Assembly (NCBI GenBank): GCA_023053545.1
Contig: JAKZAN010000004.1
Location: 6,076,001-6,140,000, forward strand
Direction: 5' to 3'
Length of the DNA: 64,000 nucleotides
Source: Lepidurus packardi
Lineage: Eukaryota; Arthropoda; Branchiopoda; Notostraca; Triopsidae
This document shows positions 45,601-57,882 of the stretch, piece by piece. Each line of letters begins with the position of its first letter. Within the stretch, counting starts at the first letter, position 1. The translations under genes and the position numbers were made by a program. The notes beneath the pieces were generated by a model that saw nothing but the letters and a program-made list of their open reading frames with translations, was not told the DNA's origin and ran no database searches.

Positions 45601-48305
45601 CATGAACGAATTACCGTTAGAGGAGGCGATTAATATAAGCGAATGTTATGAGTCCCATGCTTCGGAATCAGAAGAGATTGTAGAGGACGATACTGCTGTT
45701 AGTAGAGAAGAAAGAGCGGGTATCCCTACCCCAGCCCCGATTGTAGTTTCAAGTCCGGAAATTGACAGTTCTATCGGGATGTCTCTAAAGGACGAAGATG
45801 AAATGGTTGAGCTCAGTGAACCAAAAACGCCCCAAGAAAAGCCTGCTTTAACTTTAGTCGAAAGGCAACGGCTTCGGTTAGAAAAACTCGTCGCTGCGCC
45901 ATTTTCGTTGCGTAACGCAGAATCTACTCCACACCTAGCTTTGTCAGAAAAACCTTCGTCGGACGAGGTTGACAAAGAGAAAAATCACAAGAACCAGGAT
46001 CTTTTTGTAGAAGATCATTTTATTTTTCCCGAATGCTTACTTATGCCATCTTCGGCCCCTGCATCACCAACACCCATAAGCGATGGAGGGGAGGAATGCA
46101 ATTTAACTATACGCGAAATACCTTTAGAATCCAAGGAAACATTTGAGAATCGCCTTCTTCCACCTTCCAAGACTATTTCTTTAGAGGCTGTAGATACGAG
46201 GCCGTTGTTAGAAATCGTTCACGAACGGATGGCGCAAAAAATTGCAGCAAAACGCTCTTTGCACCTCAAGCCTTCTACTGTCAAAAGTAATTTCATAATA
46301 TTTTTTTCGGTGGGGAAAAAGCTTTTGTTATTCCTTTGCTTGGTCTCATTTCTCTAGGTATGAAGAAAAGTGTAAGAGGTTGTTTAAACAAAGTTACCAA
46401 AGCCGAAGAGCTTTCTTCTGATCTGGTAATGGAGACAGCCGAACGACTGACTCGTCGAGATGTGCAAGCCGACCCGTATTTCGCAGCCAAGTAAATTTTT
46501 TCGCCACACTACTTAGCTTAATGGAACGCTAATGGCTTTTCTTGTTTTGTTCTTTACTTTTTTTCTGGTTGTTTTAGGCATATGGTAGCTTTATTAAGGA
46601 GGGACGAGACAGAAATTGTAACTGCTTTCACACCGCCAGCTCCGCCGCTTACAACCACCCAACAAAGGCTGATAACTATAATTCAAGTCGTAAAAAAGCA
46701 TCCTGGTATGCAAGAAGCAGCCGTTCCTTATGACCCCGAAATGGTTGTTGTAACAACTATCCGAGCATCATTATTTAAACCGTCCATTTCAACGTCTGAA
46801 TCCATTCCGGTATGCAAGCACGCTCCATAAAAAAAGAAAAATTGTTTTGTTTTGCCATAGAAAGTTACATTTGTTTCGTTTTGCGATAGATCTACGAGAT
46901 GAGTGCTCTTACACGATTTGCCGCAGCCATTATGAAATGCCGAGGAGATATAGGGCAAATGAGAGCTTTTTGGTACGATATTATGTACTTCCTTCCTACG
47001 CAAGCCTATGCCCTCACGTACGTCCTATTAATCGTCTGGCCAGACGTGCTCCGACATTCTACTTTCTGCATCGGTAAAGCTTTCTGCAAATAACACGGTT
47101 TAATTCGACATTCTTTATGCTTGTTTCTGATGCCCGTCCATTTATTTATTTATTTTATATTAATATTCCGTGTATTTATTTATTATAAATTATTTAGGCT
47201 AAATTGATTTCTGTTTTATTTATTTTGTTGTCTATAATTGTATTCATTAAGTATTTCTTCTCTGCTCTTAGGTCCAAGTCCTTTGGAGCAGACTATGGTG
47301 TATTTATTAACCACTTGCAACACAGTAAAAGCTATTCCGGGCCCAGATGGCAAAGTAATAGCAGTTCGAAACTTGCTGAGAGATGCCTTTGGATTCCAAG
47401 CAGCTCCGATGGCCAGTGTTAACGATCTATGCACATATTTGATCGAAAAAGTGAAAGGTAGTCTTGCTGTGATCCACGTATTAAAAAAACTTCTTAGGTA
47501 ACTAAATTTTGTATAGGTTGTCGAAGCCTGGATGAAATGCGGAGCCTGGCAAGTTGTTTTTCGTTGTTACCACGTTGGGAAGGGACCAAGTGTGGAATTC
47601 GGGTTGTGAAAGAAATGTTGTGGACGTTGCTTGAAGAATGGAGTGCAGGGCAAGGTGAAGATTTGTCAGCGGCAACGGCTTTAGTGACAATGGGTAACAA
47701 AAATTAAAATTTTTTTGTGTTTTTTCTTTCTAATGAATAAAGTGTTATTTGTGTTAGGTTGGCTGGGTCGAACGTTCCCTGCTGATGAGCAAGACGTCAA
47801 TGAGAAAATAGTTGGGGTTTTGAAAACACTCGTTTCTCACACGGAAAACAGTAAGCTGTTGTGTGCTATCTCGCTTTCTGTAACTGATTAGATTGTAACG
47901 TTTTGGATTAGCATAGATAATTAATTGTATTTGGCTTTATAGCTGATAACATTATGGGATCTTTAGAATTATCTGGCAATGATTAGATAGGCTTCTGCTA
48001 TATAACCCAAACATGCAAACTTTGGCAACCGTGTAGTTCGGTTGTGGCAGGGTTCAAACTTGACGTTATTAAAAACTACTAATATCTTTCTCTCTTTTTT
48101 TTTTTTTTTTAATCTTCGAATAGTCTCGACGGTGATGCAAGAGTCTATTATGGAAACTCTGATATTGTTGGGGGCACAGGTCGATAAAGTCATGGTGTGT
48201 GGATTGTTAAAGTCTTGGAAACCGCCACGGAAAATTCCTTTGCCCTTATTGGAAACCATGTGTGCATTCGTTGGCTCCAATAAAGGGCTGATTAACACTT
48301 CATGA
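39661..48305 (+). CDS. ICE1: Little elongation complex subunit 1 (ICE1)
   Basis: Scaffold of the Little Elongation Complex (with ELL, ICE2, ZC3H8), which promotes polymerase II transcription of snRNA genes. Fourteen exons give 1823 residues: 39661-39819, 39914-40005, 40076-40235, 40294-40510, 42425-42547, 42691-42855, 42918-46286, 46358-46490, 46578-46809, 46890-47073, 47272-47457, 47517-47693, 47758-47850, 48124-48305. The N terminus matches ICE1: GCRDCPVLQQSLRD, TLKKKIISTDLLIREYQSQK, then a coiled coil to about residue 250. The 3.4-kb exon is low-complexity, rich in Pro, Ser and Glu, with repeats of an EKALIEDLDLSS unit and a PPGPHVSPPEP tract. The C terminus is helical (LTTTQQRLITIIQVVKKHPG onward). 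The first intron appears to be GC-AG. Identity rests mainly on the N terminus and overall layout. An opposite-strand gene occupies intron 4. Confidence 0.82.
40658..42219 (-). CDS. Type I membrane glycoprotein with Ig-like domain, nested in ICE1 intron 4
   Basis: I do not recognise the family. Two exons (40795-42219 and 40658-40744) give 503 residues. The ATG at 42219 starts a signal peptide (MKLYYFSLVMWLLSSTIA). The long ectodomain is acidic and includes SGSGDGDSED near residues 99-108, a typical glycosaminoglycan attachment site, and several Tyr in acidic surroundings. A Cys-containing region before the membrane (MECQVFLKD ... CDNRTTS ... GLYACCVSWEC) with N-glycosylation sequons looks like an Ig-type domain. 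One membrane span (about 440-465: IAVMSGFCGLLILLLTAFCY) is followed by a short tail ending DDEEEEAKDDV, provided by the second exon after a 50-bp intron. The whole gene lies inside one ICE1 intron on the other strand. Confidence 0.78.
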
Positions 48306-48621
48306 AAGGATGAATAAAGTAGGTTTAAGGTAGAAAAGGAGTTTTTTGTTACACATTTACGTTTGGTTAAAATACGTTGTTTTCCCCCGTAGATATAAGG
48401 ATAGTATTCTGACAGCACAAGATGGGATAGAAGAACAGAAAAGTTTTCTGTTCTAATTAACTCTTTACAATTCAAAAGAGGGGCATTAAATTGTATTGTC
48501 TTTTGGGGGGTTTTCCGCTGACTCCGCTGTGATATTAGAAAAGAGCAAGTATTAATATATATTCGAAGTTGAAGAGATTTGGAAAAGAGACTTCCGTGAC
48601 GTAAAGCTTCCTCTGTTCAGA

Positions 48622-51469
48622 CTAGACGATACTCCTTTTGTTGTATACGCTATAGAACCATTTCTTGCGCAGTGCGTTCAGGTTTTGCCCATTTGGATCT
48701 TCGTCTCCAAATACAATATCTTCATCCGCATTAGCATTTATCGCGTCTTCTTCTGGGTCCATGTCCATAGTTTTAGGTATGTAATTGACGTCGATGTCAT
48801 GTTCCAAACTGATTGATCTAGGTTCCGGGCCGTCGGTGTCGTACTGCGGATCAATTACGTAATCCAAACTCTGCTCAGGCAAATCCTATACAGAAGAAAG
48901 GGGCAGTTTTAAACTTCCCTCTCTTTCTAGAAATTTCCGAAATTTTTTTTCGGGCGAGTTCAAGTTGTTAAGCTTTTCAATGTACCAGCAACTGTTTATC
49001 TTCGTATCTGGACTCACCCCCCAAGACTGGGAACTTTGGGCCTTTCCATTCTAGTTTACGATAGATTTTCAGCGGGGTAAGGGTAAGTTAAGCTAAAGAT
49101 TCGAAGTTCAGAAAGTAGACTCATCCGGAACCCCCTACTGTAACCTTTACAAGTCATTAAGGATGTAACGACAGCGTGGGGGGTCTAATACCACCCATTG
49201 CGCTAAACGCAATGCTAGAGATAGGCTTTGTGTGCAGAGACCACCCAGCTTGATAGACCTAGGGTGTTCTGAGGATCTCCCATGCAATATGCGTTGGTGG
49301 TCCTTCATGGTGTATGGGAGGTCGGATTATTTCGAAGAGGTGGTCTACCTCTGTACTTTCTTTTCATAGGTGGTCGTCACCCCAACCGGGGTGAAATGAA
49401 CATCAAACAAGGGTGGTCTGAAGTAACGCACCGCAGGAGGTCTTCCCGACTCTTCAATTGGAAACATTTTCTTGGACCACCTACGTTTCCGAAACTTTTG
49501 CTTTCCTACTAAACCCCCATCCCATGAACTTGACGGAAAAGTGGAAAGCTGCACTTACCCATTCACTTTCTTGGCGAACTCCAAGCAAGTTGGGCACGGG
49601 TTGAAGGGTGAAGTTGAGTACAGTTGCTTCTTGGTGAACTGGATTCGTTATGACCACGTGCTGAGTTTCTGGTTCGTAACCCGCACGAAAAGCTGTCACA
49701 TCATAGTCGCCAGGAGTTAGTAAGCGCCAGTAATCGCCTCCGTGGACTGAAAAAATAAGTTTTAAAGAAAGTTAAGTTCATAACGTCCCAAAACCTCAAA
49801 GCTTTTGTGATCATGTACCTGATGTGACGTCATGTTTGATATAATCGTTACGAGCATGAGTGGCATTCAGCCGTGTCGTATTTCGGACACTAATAAGGGT
49901 GTGGGGTAGTGCTTTGCCCGTCACAGCATCGGTTACGACTCCTTTAGCACCCACATGTACCTAATCTTTCGTTTTCTGTACAAAATCCTAGAAGGAAGCG
50001 AGAAAAGTAATTCTATACCTGCCACATATAGTCCATGAGCGATTGTTTGTTATCTTCCCATTCCTGGGCCAGAGTCGCTTCAGAAGGGTATTTATCGCAG
50101 CCTAGCTCCAAAGTAATTTCAAAGTCGTTTGACGAGAGGTAATTGAAATCTTGCATGCCTGCAGTATACGGAGTTCAAAGTTATCTTTTTTTCTAATAAA
50201 TTTTTTTTTACAATATTACCTCCTTCGATTGAGTACCATTCTGCGCCGTTAGTAATACCGCCTTTCTTGCCAAAGCCAGGTTGATCTCCTCCATCGCAAC
50301 TGGGTTGATCTGGGTTTTGCATTCGTGGATGTGCGGAAGCGTACACTGAGGCAAGGTGCCTGCAAGTTTATTTGTTTTTTTAACGAATTAGACTTTTGAA
50401 GACTTTGACTTGTGCAAGAGTTTGGATTTTTTTCTTAGTAAAGGGGTTTACTTGAATGTGTCGTCATCGGGAGTAGCGGTATAGTCGGTTTGCTGGCCGG
50501 AACGGGATTCGTCGTAGGGATAGTTTGCTACCAAATCACCACCATGCAAATTTGCGGAAGCGACAAACGGTTGCTCAGTAATCAAGCGCATCAAAGCAAG
50601 TGTCTCCGGCTGGGGCTGTTGAAGGTTATTCGGAAGAAAAAAATCGTTCAGACGTCGTGAAACGTTGAGTTTTCTCCGTGTAAAGATTTTTGGTCATGCT
50701 TACTTGTTTTTCCAAACGGCTAACCTGCTCCATTAAGTGATTGTTGTAAGCAACGTGTTCCTTTTCATTGCTGTACATAATGCGATCCAAGTCGGGGAAG
50801 TCGCGGTTAAGGTCGACGCTGTTGTTGTTGTAACGACCTATCAAGTCGCCATCACGACCCTAATGGGACCTTGGTTAGTACTTCCCAGAAGGCATTTATA
50901 TTGTCCGTAAACCAAATTTTGGCATCTTTTTAAAACATAGACTTACAGCTTGTGTTGCAGTCTCCCAGCCGTCAGGATTCATACTCGGCATCAAGTGAAT
51001 GCGTGTGTTATGGATTAAGTTGCGGATGTCTGGGTCTCCGGATTGATAAGCCTCGCATAAGTAATCCGCCAATTTTAGCAGGAGTTCCCGACCAAGTACT
51101 TCGTTGCCATGCATGTTAGCGATGTACTTGAATTCGGGCTCCACTGTAAAAGAGAGTATGTAAAAAAGCCTACTTTGAATTTTTCATTCTTGAAATTGAA
51201 TTCTTGTAAACGAGATTTTCTGAAGCGGACTTACTCAGCTCGTGGACTCCGGGGTAGTCGGAAAACTCGATCAACCAAAGTGGATTTTCCAGGACGGATG
51301 TTTCACTAAGGCTGTAAACTCGAGTAATATTGGGGCACTTACGATGAATTGCCTCCAGAATTTGAGCCAAATCTTGATTGTTGTGATGTTTGAATTCGAA
51401 GCTCCAGCAGATCGGTACTAAAACCAACAGTAATACTATGGACCAGCCATTGACTAATTGAAAAGCCAT
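48622..51469 (-). CDS. CPE: Carboxypeptidase E (M14B metallocarboxypeptidase)
   Basis: Removes C-terminal Lys and Arg from prohormone and neuropeptide intermediates in secretory granules. Nine exons (51235-51469, 50947-51143, 50704-50859, 50615 to 50452, 50359 to 50220, 50158 to 50019, 49960 to 49819, 49746 to 49559, 48885 to 48622) give 541 residues. A signal peptide ([20 protein letters not shown]) leads into the catalytic domain: zinc ligands in [12 protein letters not shown] and [16 protein letters not shown], substrate-binding [10 protein letters not shown], and the catalytic Glu in [12 protein letters not shown] transthyretin-like domain follows ([11 protein letters not shown] ... [12 protein letters not shown]). 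The single catalytic domain and the [19 protein letters not shown] block fit CPE/CPN rather than multi-domain CPD. The last exon is an acidic tail ([20 protein letters not shown]) longer than in vertebrate CPE. The last intron is 670 bp and holds Gli-type sites. Confidence 0.92.
49177..49483. promoter_or_regulatory. Cluster of Gli/Ci-type binding sites in the last CPE intron
   Basis: The Gli/Cubitus interruptus consensus is TGGGTGGTC (GACCACCCA). One exact copy is at 49239-49247. One-mismatch copies are at 49177-49185, 49189-49197, 49294-49302, 49367-49375, 49410-49418 and 49475-49483; a two-mismatch copy is at 49337-49345. Eight sites in about 310 bp is far above chance, since fewer than 0.1 with at most one mismatch are expected. 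Homotypic clusters of this kind are typical of enhancers. Function is inferred. Confidence 0.55.
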
Positions 51470-52706
51470 GGCTCGAATGATATGTCACTCACGAAAGACA
51501 CGTAAGCGAAGAAGCAAAAGGTGCTCTATGCTCTAAAGCATATACTGAGCACTCAAGAGGATACACAAACAAGGCTTTCCTCTGCGAAATGAGCGTAGGC
51601 GGATAAGAGAATGAGAGAGAGAGGGAGACCACCGACTTAACGGAAGTTGACGCACAGAAAAGCCGATACGTTGTGGCCGAAACAGCGTAAAGCTCCGGGT
51701 TTGACGTCAAAGGATCGTGCATCTGTAGAGTTTTTAACTTGCGCAGTAACGTGAGGCTGCATTTATTGATCGACCAGTGCACGACGATGTTATTTTGCAC
51801 GAAGGATGCCTTATATTCTGTTGCTGCTGGTCTGTGACGCGCGCACTTATAACCAATAATATTAGCACGCCGTTTCTCATGGCTTATTTTTCTGTATGTA
51901 ATACATTTATATGCGGAATCAGAAACTTGTTTACCTTAGCAGCAATAATTGAAAACATATTGGTATAGAATATTGTATGTCATCGGTAAGTAGGTACCGA
52001 TGTACTGTACGTTGAATCCGCATGACGAGACGAATCCCGCGAACCGTGGTAAAACGCGAAATTGAGCTTGAAAGTAATGGTATGCGAAATGTACAAACAA
52101 TACTTAAACAGACAGGAAATATCCCAAAAATATTCTAGCCTTAACATGGCCAAATTTTCCGTAACCCATAACTGAATTTATTATGAATATTATTAAATAT
52201 ATTGGAGTATATTAATAATTCAGCATTATAATTTAGTATTAACTTAGTATTATAGCATTCATACATTGAGTATACAGATAATTTCGGTATTTAGAGACAT
52301 TTAAAAACGAATAAAACACCCCCATTTCTACTGTCAGTAAAATGCGAAACGGCTTTATTCGTCAACCAATGTGAGAGCGGTTAGGCGGTACGTTTCGCGT
52401 TTTACCATTTCAAATTTTGCATTTCGTGTTTTATCCACACTCCATTCACCGCAAGAGTTCGCCGTTCACTTTTCAGTAAATTGAGACGGTGGGACGCTCC
52501 GCGCGCTGGCACGCTTTATTTTTGCCGGAAAAGCTGAAAAATTTGACACAGTAAGCGAGTTGTTACTCACTAAAAGGTTAGTTCTATCTTTTGATCTCCA
52601 GAACGTCACTATGTGCTCGTAGTATTCATTATATATTCTAAATGCTTATGTAGTGTGCGTTTATTAGTTTTCCTTTACAGTGGCATCATCAACAGGGGAT
52701 TTGGCT
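51470..52706. other. Divergent promoter region of CPE and hnRNP F/H
   Basis: 1.2 kb. The left part should hold the CPE promoter. The right part contains a probable non-coding first exon of the hnRNP gene, ending at a GTAAGC donor at 52551, with the 3' splice site at 52680. An AT-rich stretch lies at 52160-52290, and a GCGTTTTACC-like motif is repeated near 52040-52440. No other gene seen. Confidence 0.5.
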
Positions 52707-55397
52707 ATGGCACATGCAATTAAAACCATAGATGAACTGAATATGAAGCAGGAGGAAGAGGAGGGTTGCGTTGTGAGATTAAGAGGACTTCCCTGGTCTA
52801 CAACTAAGGAAGACATTGTCCAGTTTTTCGGTAAGTTGTAAAAATGAATTTATTTGTTGCTTATATCTCTTCATTTGGTAAACCGTAGGTGATTGTCACG
52901 TTGCCGATGGCATCAACGGCGTCCATTTGACCAGCACAAAAGAGGGAAGACCAACAGGGGAAGGCTACCTGGAGCTAGAAACGGTTGAAGACGTCGAACA
53001 GGCTCTCAAGAAACATAATGAACACATGGGAACGCGATACGTAGAAGGTAAAGTATTTTTAATAAAGACTAAACTGAGATATACCTATGCATTTGTTTTT
53101 AAACTTTCTTTCCTTGCTGTAGTATTTCGCTCGAAGCGCTCTGAAATGGAATGGGTTGTCAAACGCTCGGGAGTGTCTGAAAGCTCGCCTGAAGAAGGGT
53201 GTGTGCGTTTGAGAGGACTGCCGTTCGGCTGTTCGAAGGAAGAAATAGCTATGTTTTTCAGCGGTAAGTCCAAATCCTTCAATTGTTCGAAGCAGTCAAG
53301 CTTTTGGTATGCATGGAGGTATGCGTGACTTCAAAGGACTAAAGAAGATCGAGTTTGTTTTGGGGGGTTAAGCTTTCCTTGACTATTTGGTTGACTTCCA
53401 AGTCTTTCCTTCGGCTTGCGTAGCGTAGCTTTCGGCCTCTAAATATTCAGACACTGTCTCCCTTTTATAATTTTTTTCCACTAGGAATTTTCTTTTTTCC
53501 ACGCCTTTTGTATTGTTTTCTATTCTACTCTTCTATGCAACTATTTTTTGTATTAAAAAAGAAAAACTTGTTAAGGGGTTGCAGTGTGATAGTATTGTGT
53601 GTATTATTGTGGGTCAGGTCTGGAGATAGTCCCGAACGGCATTACTTTGACGACAGACTTCCAGGGGCGGAGCTCGGGCGAGGCGTACGTTCAATTTATA
53701 AGCAAGGAAGTGGCGGAGAAGGCTTTGGCTAAACACAAGGAAAAAATCGGGCACAGGTGGGGAATTTTACTTAAAAAAACCTGACGTGAGATGCATATTA
53801 CAGGGAAGGAGAGGCGGGTGGGTACAAGGTTTGGGGAAGCAGAGATGGGTTCCGAAAATCCTCCTTAAAAACACATAAAATGGCTAAGTTAAAACTTTTT
53901 TTATGCCATACGCATTTTTATCATTCGTGTGTATCAAAATGATATCGGTTATGGGATTTGGTTTGTAAACTTTCCAAGATTTGGTTTGCCATTAATGGGA
54001 AGTGCTCATAGCTAGCCTTTGCAGGGGGAAGGAGGATCACAAAGAAGAAAGCGGAACCCTCAAGGGAAAAGGGCGTGATATGGGCAAAATCAAGCGCCAA
54101 CGCCACTACACAATGGAAAGTAACCACCTTCGGGTTCTGGGCTCGGAAAAGAAAACGAAACTGGGATCGAGAAGCAGGAAAAAGGATTGATGGGAAAGCA
54201 TAAAGGGTGATGTGTCAACTACGTTTCATTTTGATGAAGGCAACTAATGATCGTTTTATTTTTTAAAAAAATACGTTTTGTAAGTTGCTACGTGGCCCTC
54301 CTTCCGTGCTATTCTCGCATTACTCCAGTGTTTGTTTTAAAAAATGGCATGAAATTCGCTAAATACCAAACCTTTTGCCACAGGTACATCGAGATTTTCC
54401 GTAGCAGCCTGAGTGAAGTACGCGCTGCAGCTGGAGTACGTGGAGGTCAGCGCGGTGGTACTGCACCCGGACCCTTCGGTGGCAACAACAGACCATCTCC
54501 TTATGATAGAGGTGATCGATTTGGCGGCATGAATCGATATGGAACTTCTCGCGGTCGAGTTAAAGGTATATATTTAATTAAATAAAATTTGTATCATTAT
54601 TTTTATTTAATCGTTGTTGTATACGTGACAGAATCTTCTTCATCACTGAGTTCTTTTTAATTAATTAAATTCGTTTTAATTTATTGAAGCCTTGTTTAGT
54701 ATTACGTTAGTATTATGTAAACGTTTAATTTATTGTTTAATATATGTTCTTAATTTTTTGAGAAGAAGAATGGGGAGGTCGACCAGACTATGCACGTGCT
54801 GCTCCAGTACGTGGTCGTTTTGAAGGAGGCCCAGGGCATCGCATTCATATGCGAGGTTTACCATTCCGTGCCAGCGAAGATGACATTGCTGAGGTATATA
54901 TACAGCGTCATGATGTTTCATTTCCAAAGGGAATTTTTGACTGACCTTGGAACCGATTTGTTTGTAGTTTTTCCGTCCATTCAGACCTGTAAGTATTCGC
55001 CTCGTGTATGACAATACCGGAAGGCCATCAGGAGAAGCAGATGTGGAGTTTGATAATCATGATGAAGCGCTTAAAGCGATGGCCAAGGTAAGGCAAATTC
55101 TACAAACTTATACTTTCTCCCATGTTTTTCGTGGCTGACCCAAGTCTCTTTTTATCTAGGACAAGCAAACCATGCAGCATCGCTACATTGAGTTGTTCTT
55201 GAACTCCACACCTGGAACAGCCACTTCCAACTTCGGGGCCGGTTACGCCGGAGGGTACAACACCCCTGGTAAATTTGGATGAACTCTTTTTCTTTCTTTT
55301 TTCAATACAATTTTTTTACAAAAATATTTATTAAGGCTGTAAATAATATGCTATTACTGTTTATGTTGCAGGTTATGCGCCTAGAGCAGGATGGTGA
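52707..55397 (+). CDS. hnRNP F/H-family splicing regulator (glorund-like)
   Basis: RNA-binding protein that recognises G-tracts and regulates alternative splicing and mRNA localisation. Nine coding exons (52707-52830, 52889-53047, 53123-53263, 53618-53756, 54384-54565, 54763-54893, 54968-55087, 55160-55268, 55372-55397) give 376 residues from the ATG at 52707. Three quasi-RRMs are marked by the family's RNP-2-like motifs: [40 protein letters not shown] and [20 protein letters not shown], with RYVEVF/RYIEIF ends after the first two. Between the second and third lies a Gly/Arg-rich spacer ([26 protein letters not shown]). The short C terminus is Gly/Tyr-rich. A possible upstream start splits an ATG across the preceding intron and would add nine residues. 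Drosophila glorund is the nearest named relative by layout. Confidence 0.94.
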
Positions 55398-56039
55398 GAG
55401 CGACTTTTTCAGACATTGTGTGCGGGTTATTACTTAAATATGTGGGATTCGCGTGGGAAAGGGTTGTAATCCACCATCATTTTAATCAGGAAAAGGGGTG
55501 CCGTTAATTTAACAAAACAATATTTCGTTTTCTAGCCAAAATATGTGTGAAGCGAAACCCCACTTGTTCAGTGTTTCATTGCCCGTCATCATTACATTCT
55601 GTCCACATCAAGTTGAGTTAGATTGGTGTTTCATTTTAGCGTTTAAGTCAAGGTGTTTGTTGACAAGTCTTTTAAAGGAGTGCTATGTTTGGAATGCACG
55701 TCCACGTCATACCCATTTGCAGACAAAGGTTGAGTGCCTCTTCTCTCGTTTTTGTGAACATATTTGGGCAAAACCTTACCTTATAGTGGGGCTGGCATCA
55801 TCCTATAGGACCCTGTGGGAGGATGTGGCGATGGAAGTCTCGATAGCCATGGGCGTGATATGCTAAGGCTAAGTATTATATGCCCGTAGCCCCTGCGTGA
55901 ACCTGATCGTCGTGAAGTTTCCAACAAGACAGCATTAGCTCAACAGACTTGACGAAGATACCACATACCTAACAATCGTCAGGTTTTTTCTAAAACAAAC
56001 TTTCAATTACGCCGGTTCATATTCACCTTTTGTGTCACG
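55398..56039. other. Intergenic region between hnRNP F/H and CRIP1 genes
   Basis: 640 bp; hnRNP 3' UTR, then the CRIP1 promoter and leader. A 107-codon frame at 55543-55866 has no protein-like features. Confidence 0.45.
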
Positions 56040-57882
56040 ATGCCTAACTGCCCCAAGTGCAACAAACCTGTGTACTTCGGTAAGAAAAAACTTCTGCTTT
56101 TTATTTGTAAACACATATCCGTAAGTAGCGTGTTATCTATCGGAACTCAGTTGAACATTCACATCCTGTTGTATTGCAATTGTACACTCTTGGTGTTACT
56201 AAGTCAGGAAAAACAAAAGTTTGTTATCGCTTTGACGTTTTAGTGCTGCTGTAAATGCTCAAGACTGTAGCGTAGCAATGCATGTAGTTGATAACACTTA
56301 ATTCCTCGTTAACTAAGCTGCTGACAACAACAAAATCGGCGTAAAATGGTAAGGTAGAACTTGTCATTATCAGACTATAAAAAGAATTCTAATGGGGTGG
56401 AGCTTGTCTTATGTTCGTTTTTACTGTAAGCATAAAAATAGCAGAAACTGTAAAGTAGCTGTTTGTGCGAGTCATTCCAACTAATTGCTAAATGTCGTTG
56501 CTCTTTGAAACGAGCGTTCAAAAAGACGGTTAAATCGTTTTTCTTATTTTTGCTGCTTTATATGCCAACGAGCAAGTCTTATTTCCCTTTATCCACTTCC
56601 TTTTTGTTTTGTTTGTATTTTACTACTCCACCGTAAAATTTTTTATGTTGCTGATGGCAAACGTCAACTTTTATGCGTCCACCAACTGGTGCGAAATTAT
56701 GCGGTGCCAGTGGTTTTCCGGTACTTACTGGGTCCTCTCATAAAAGCCAAACGCGTAACAGGCTTTCGTAGAGCCCGTCCTTTTATAACCCCAATTAGAA
56801 ACAAGTCTTGAAAAATGACATTCAAGTTAGAAAGCGTTAGGGTTTTCATCCGTTTGGCTTATGATCATCCACTCCATGGGACCTTTCCTTTGGGTTAGTT
56901 AGCGTATAGAAAGGTTTGATTGGGGAGTTTTTGTTCCAAAGTCCAAAAGCCATACAGGCCAAAAGGCAGCAGGCGGATGTTGTCGAGTTGTGTAGTGCCT
57001 TATGCGTCATCCGTGATGTCATCTCTCAATTTATGCACTATTAAAAACGTTCAGGCTAAACTTAACGACGGGTACTGTGATTGCTAGCTCGGGGCGTTTT
57101 TTGTCCCGTGTCCTTCCTCTCTCTGTTTAAGTTTACTTCTCTCTCTCTCTCATTCTCATTCTCCCTCTTTTTTTGCATCTTCGGTACTTAAACAGCGCCT
57201 TTTTACGTTGTTGTCCCTTGTTCGCCTCACACATCTATCGTAAATCGTGAAATTTGCAAGTCAATTGCATTCTTGGGTCTGTTCTTTCATCGAGCTAAGG
57301 TTATGGATTGTAAAGGGGAGGGGGAAAAAGCTCACAAGAGGTTTTGCATGATTGTTCTATGGTGTTGCTGTCGAAAAGCATCCCATTTACAGTATTGGCT
57401 GAAGCTGTGTCACTAATCGATGTTTTTTGCGTCGTCTTTATTGCGCAGCTGAGCGGAAGACATCATTGGGCAAAGACTGGCACGGGGCGTGTCTGAGGTG
57501 TGAAAAATGTAACAAGACGCTTGTACCTGGACAACATGCCGAGCACGAAAGCAAACCGTATTGCACTAACCCCTGCTATTCAGCACTCTTCGGACCCGGA
57601 GGTAAGCAGCAACAAAAATAAATAAATAAACAACGTCTTTAAAGAAACTAACTAAGCTATACCTACAAAAAGAACCTAAGCAATAAATAACAAATTAATT
57701 TAAGCTTTATATAAAAATTAAAAACAAAAATATAATATCTAGAAAATAAGACACATTATATCAAAACGAGCAAAAAAAAAGAGTCAACAGAAGTGATAGA
57801 AAAAATGTTTTAATCGTGGTTTTGATTTCTGTTAACAGGTTTTGGACGTGGTGGTGCTGAGAGCTACGTTTACAAGAAATAG
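56040..57882 (+). CDS. CRIP1: Cysteine-rich protein 1 (CRIP1-type single LIM domain)
   Basis: Single-LIM zinc protein of the CRIP family, a small protein-interaction module. Three exons (56040-56079, 57449-57601, 57839-57882) give 78 residues, the same size as vertebrate CRIP1. All eight zinc ligands are present in the LIM order: [14 protein letters not shown] spacing, and CTNPC near the end, in the frame [49 protein letters not shown]. The C terminus [14 protein letters not shown] follows the CRIP-specific glycine-rich tail. The first intron is long (1.37 kb) with a CT-rich tract near 57115-57170. If intron 2 were retained, the protein would end GGKQQQK. AATAAA at 58401 is a likely poly(A) signal. 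Confidence 0.95.

Noticed and set aside
47851..48123. Separate minus-strand gene (168 codons, 47969-48475) over the end of ICE1
   Set aside because: It overlaps the last ICE1 exon in antisense, has no family features, and crosses a poly-T tract giving a lysine run.
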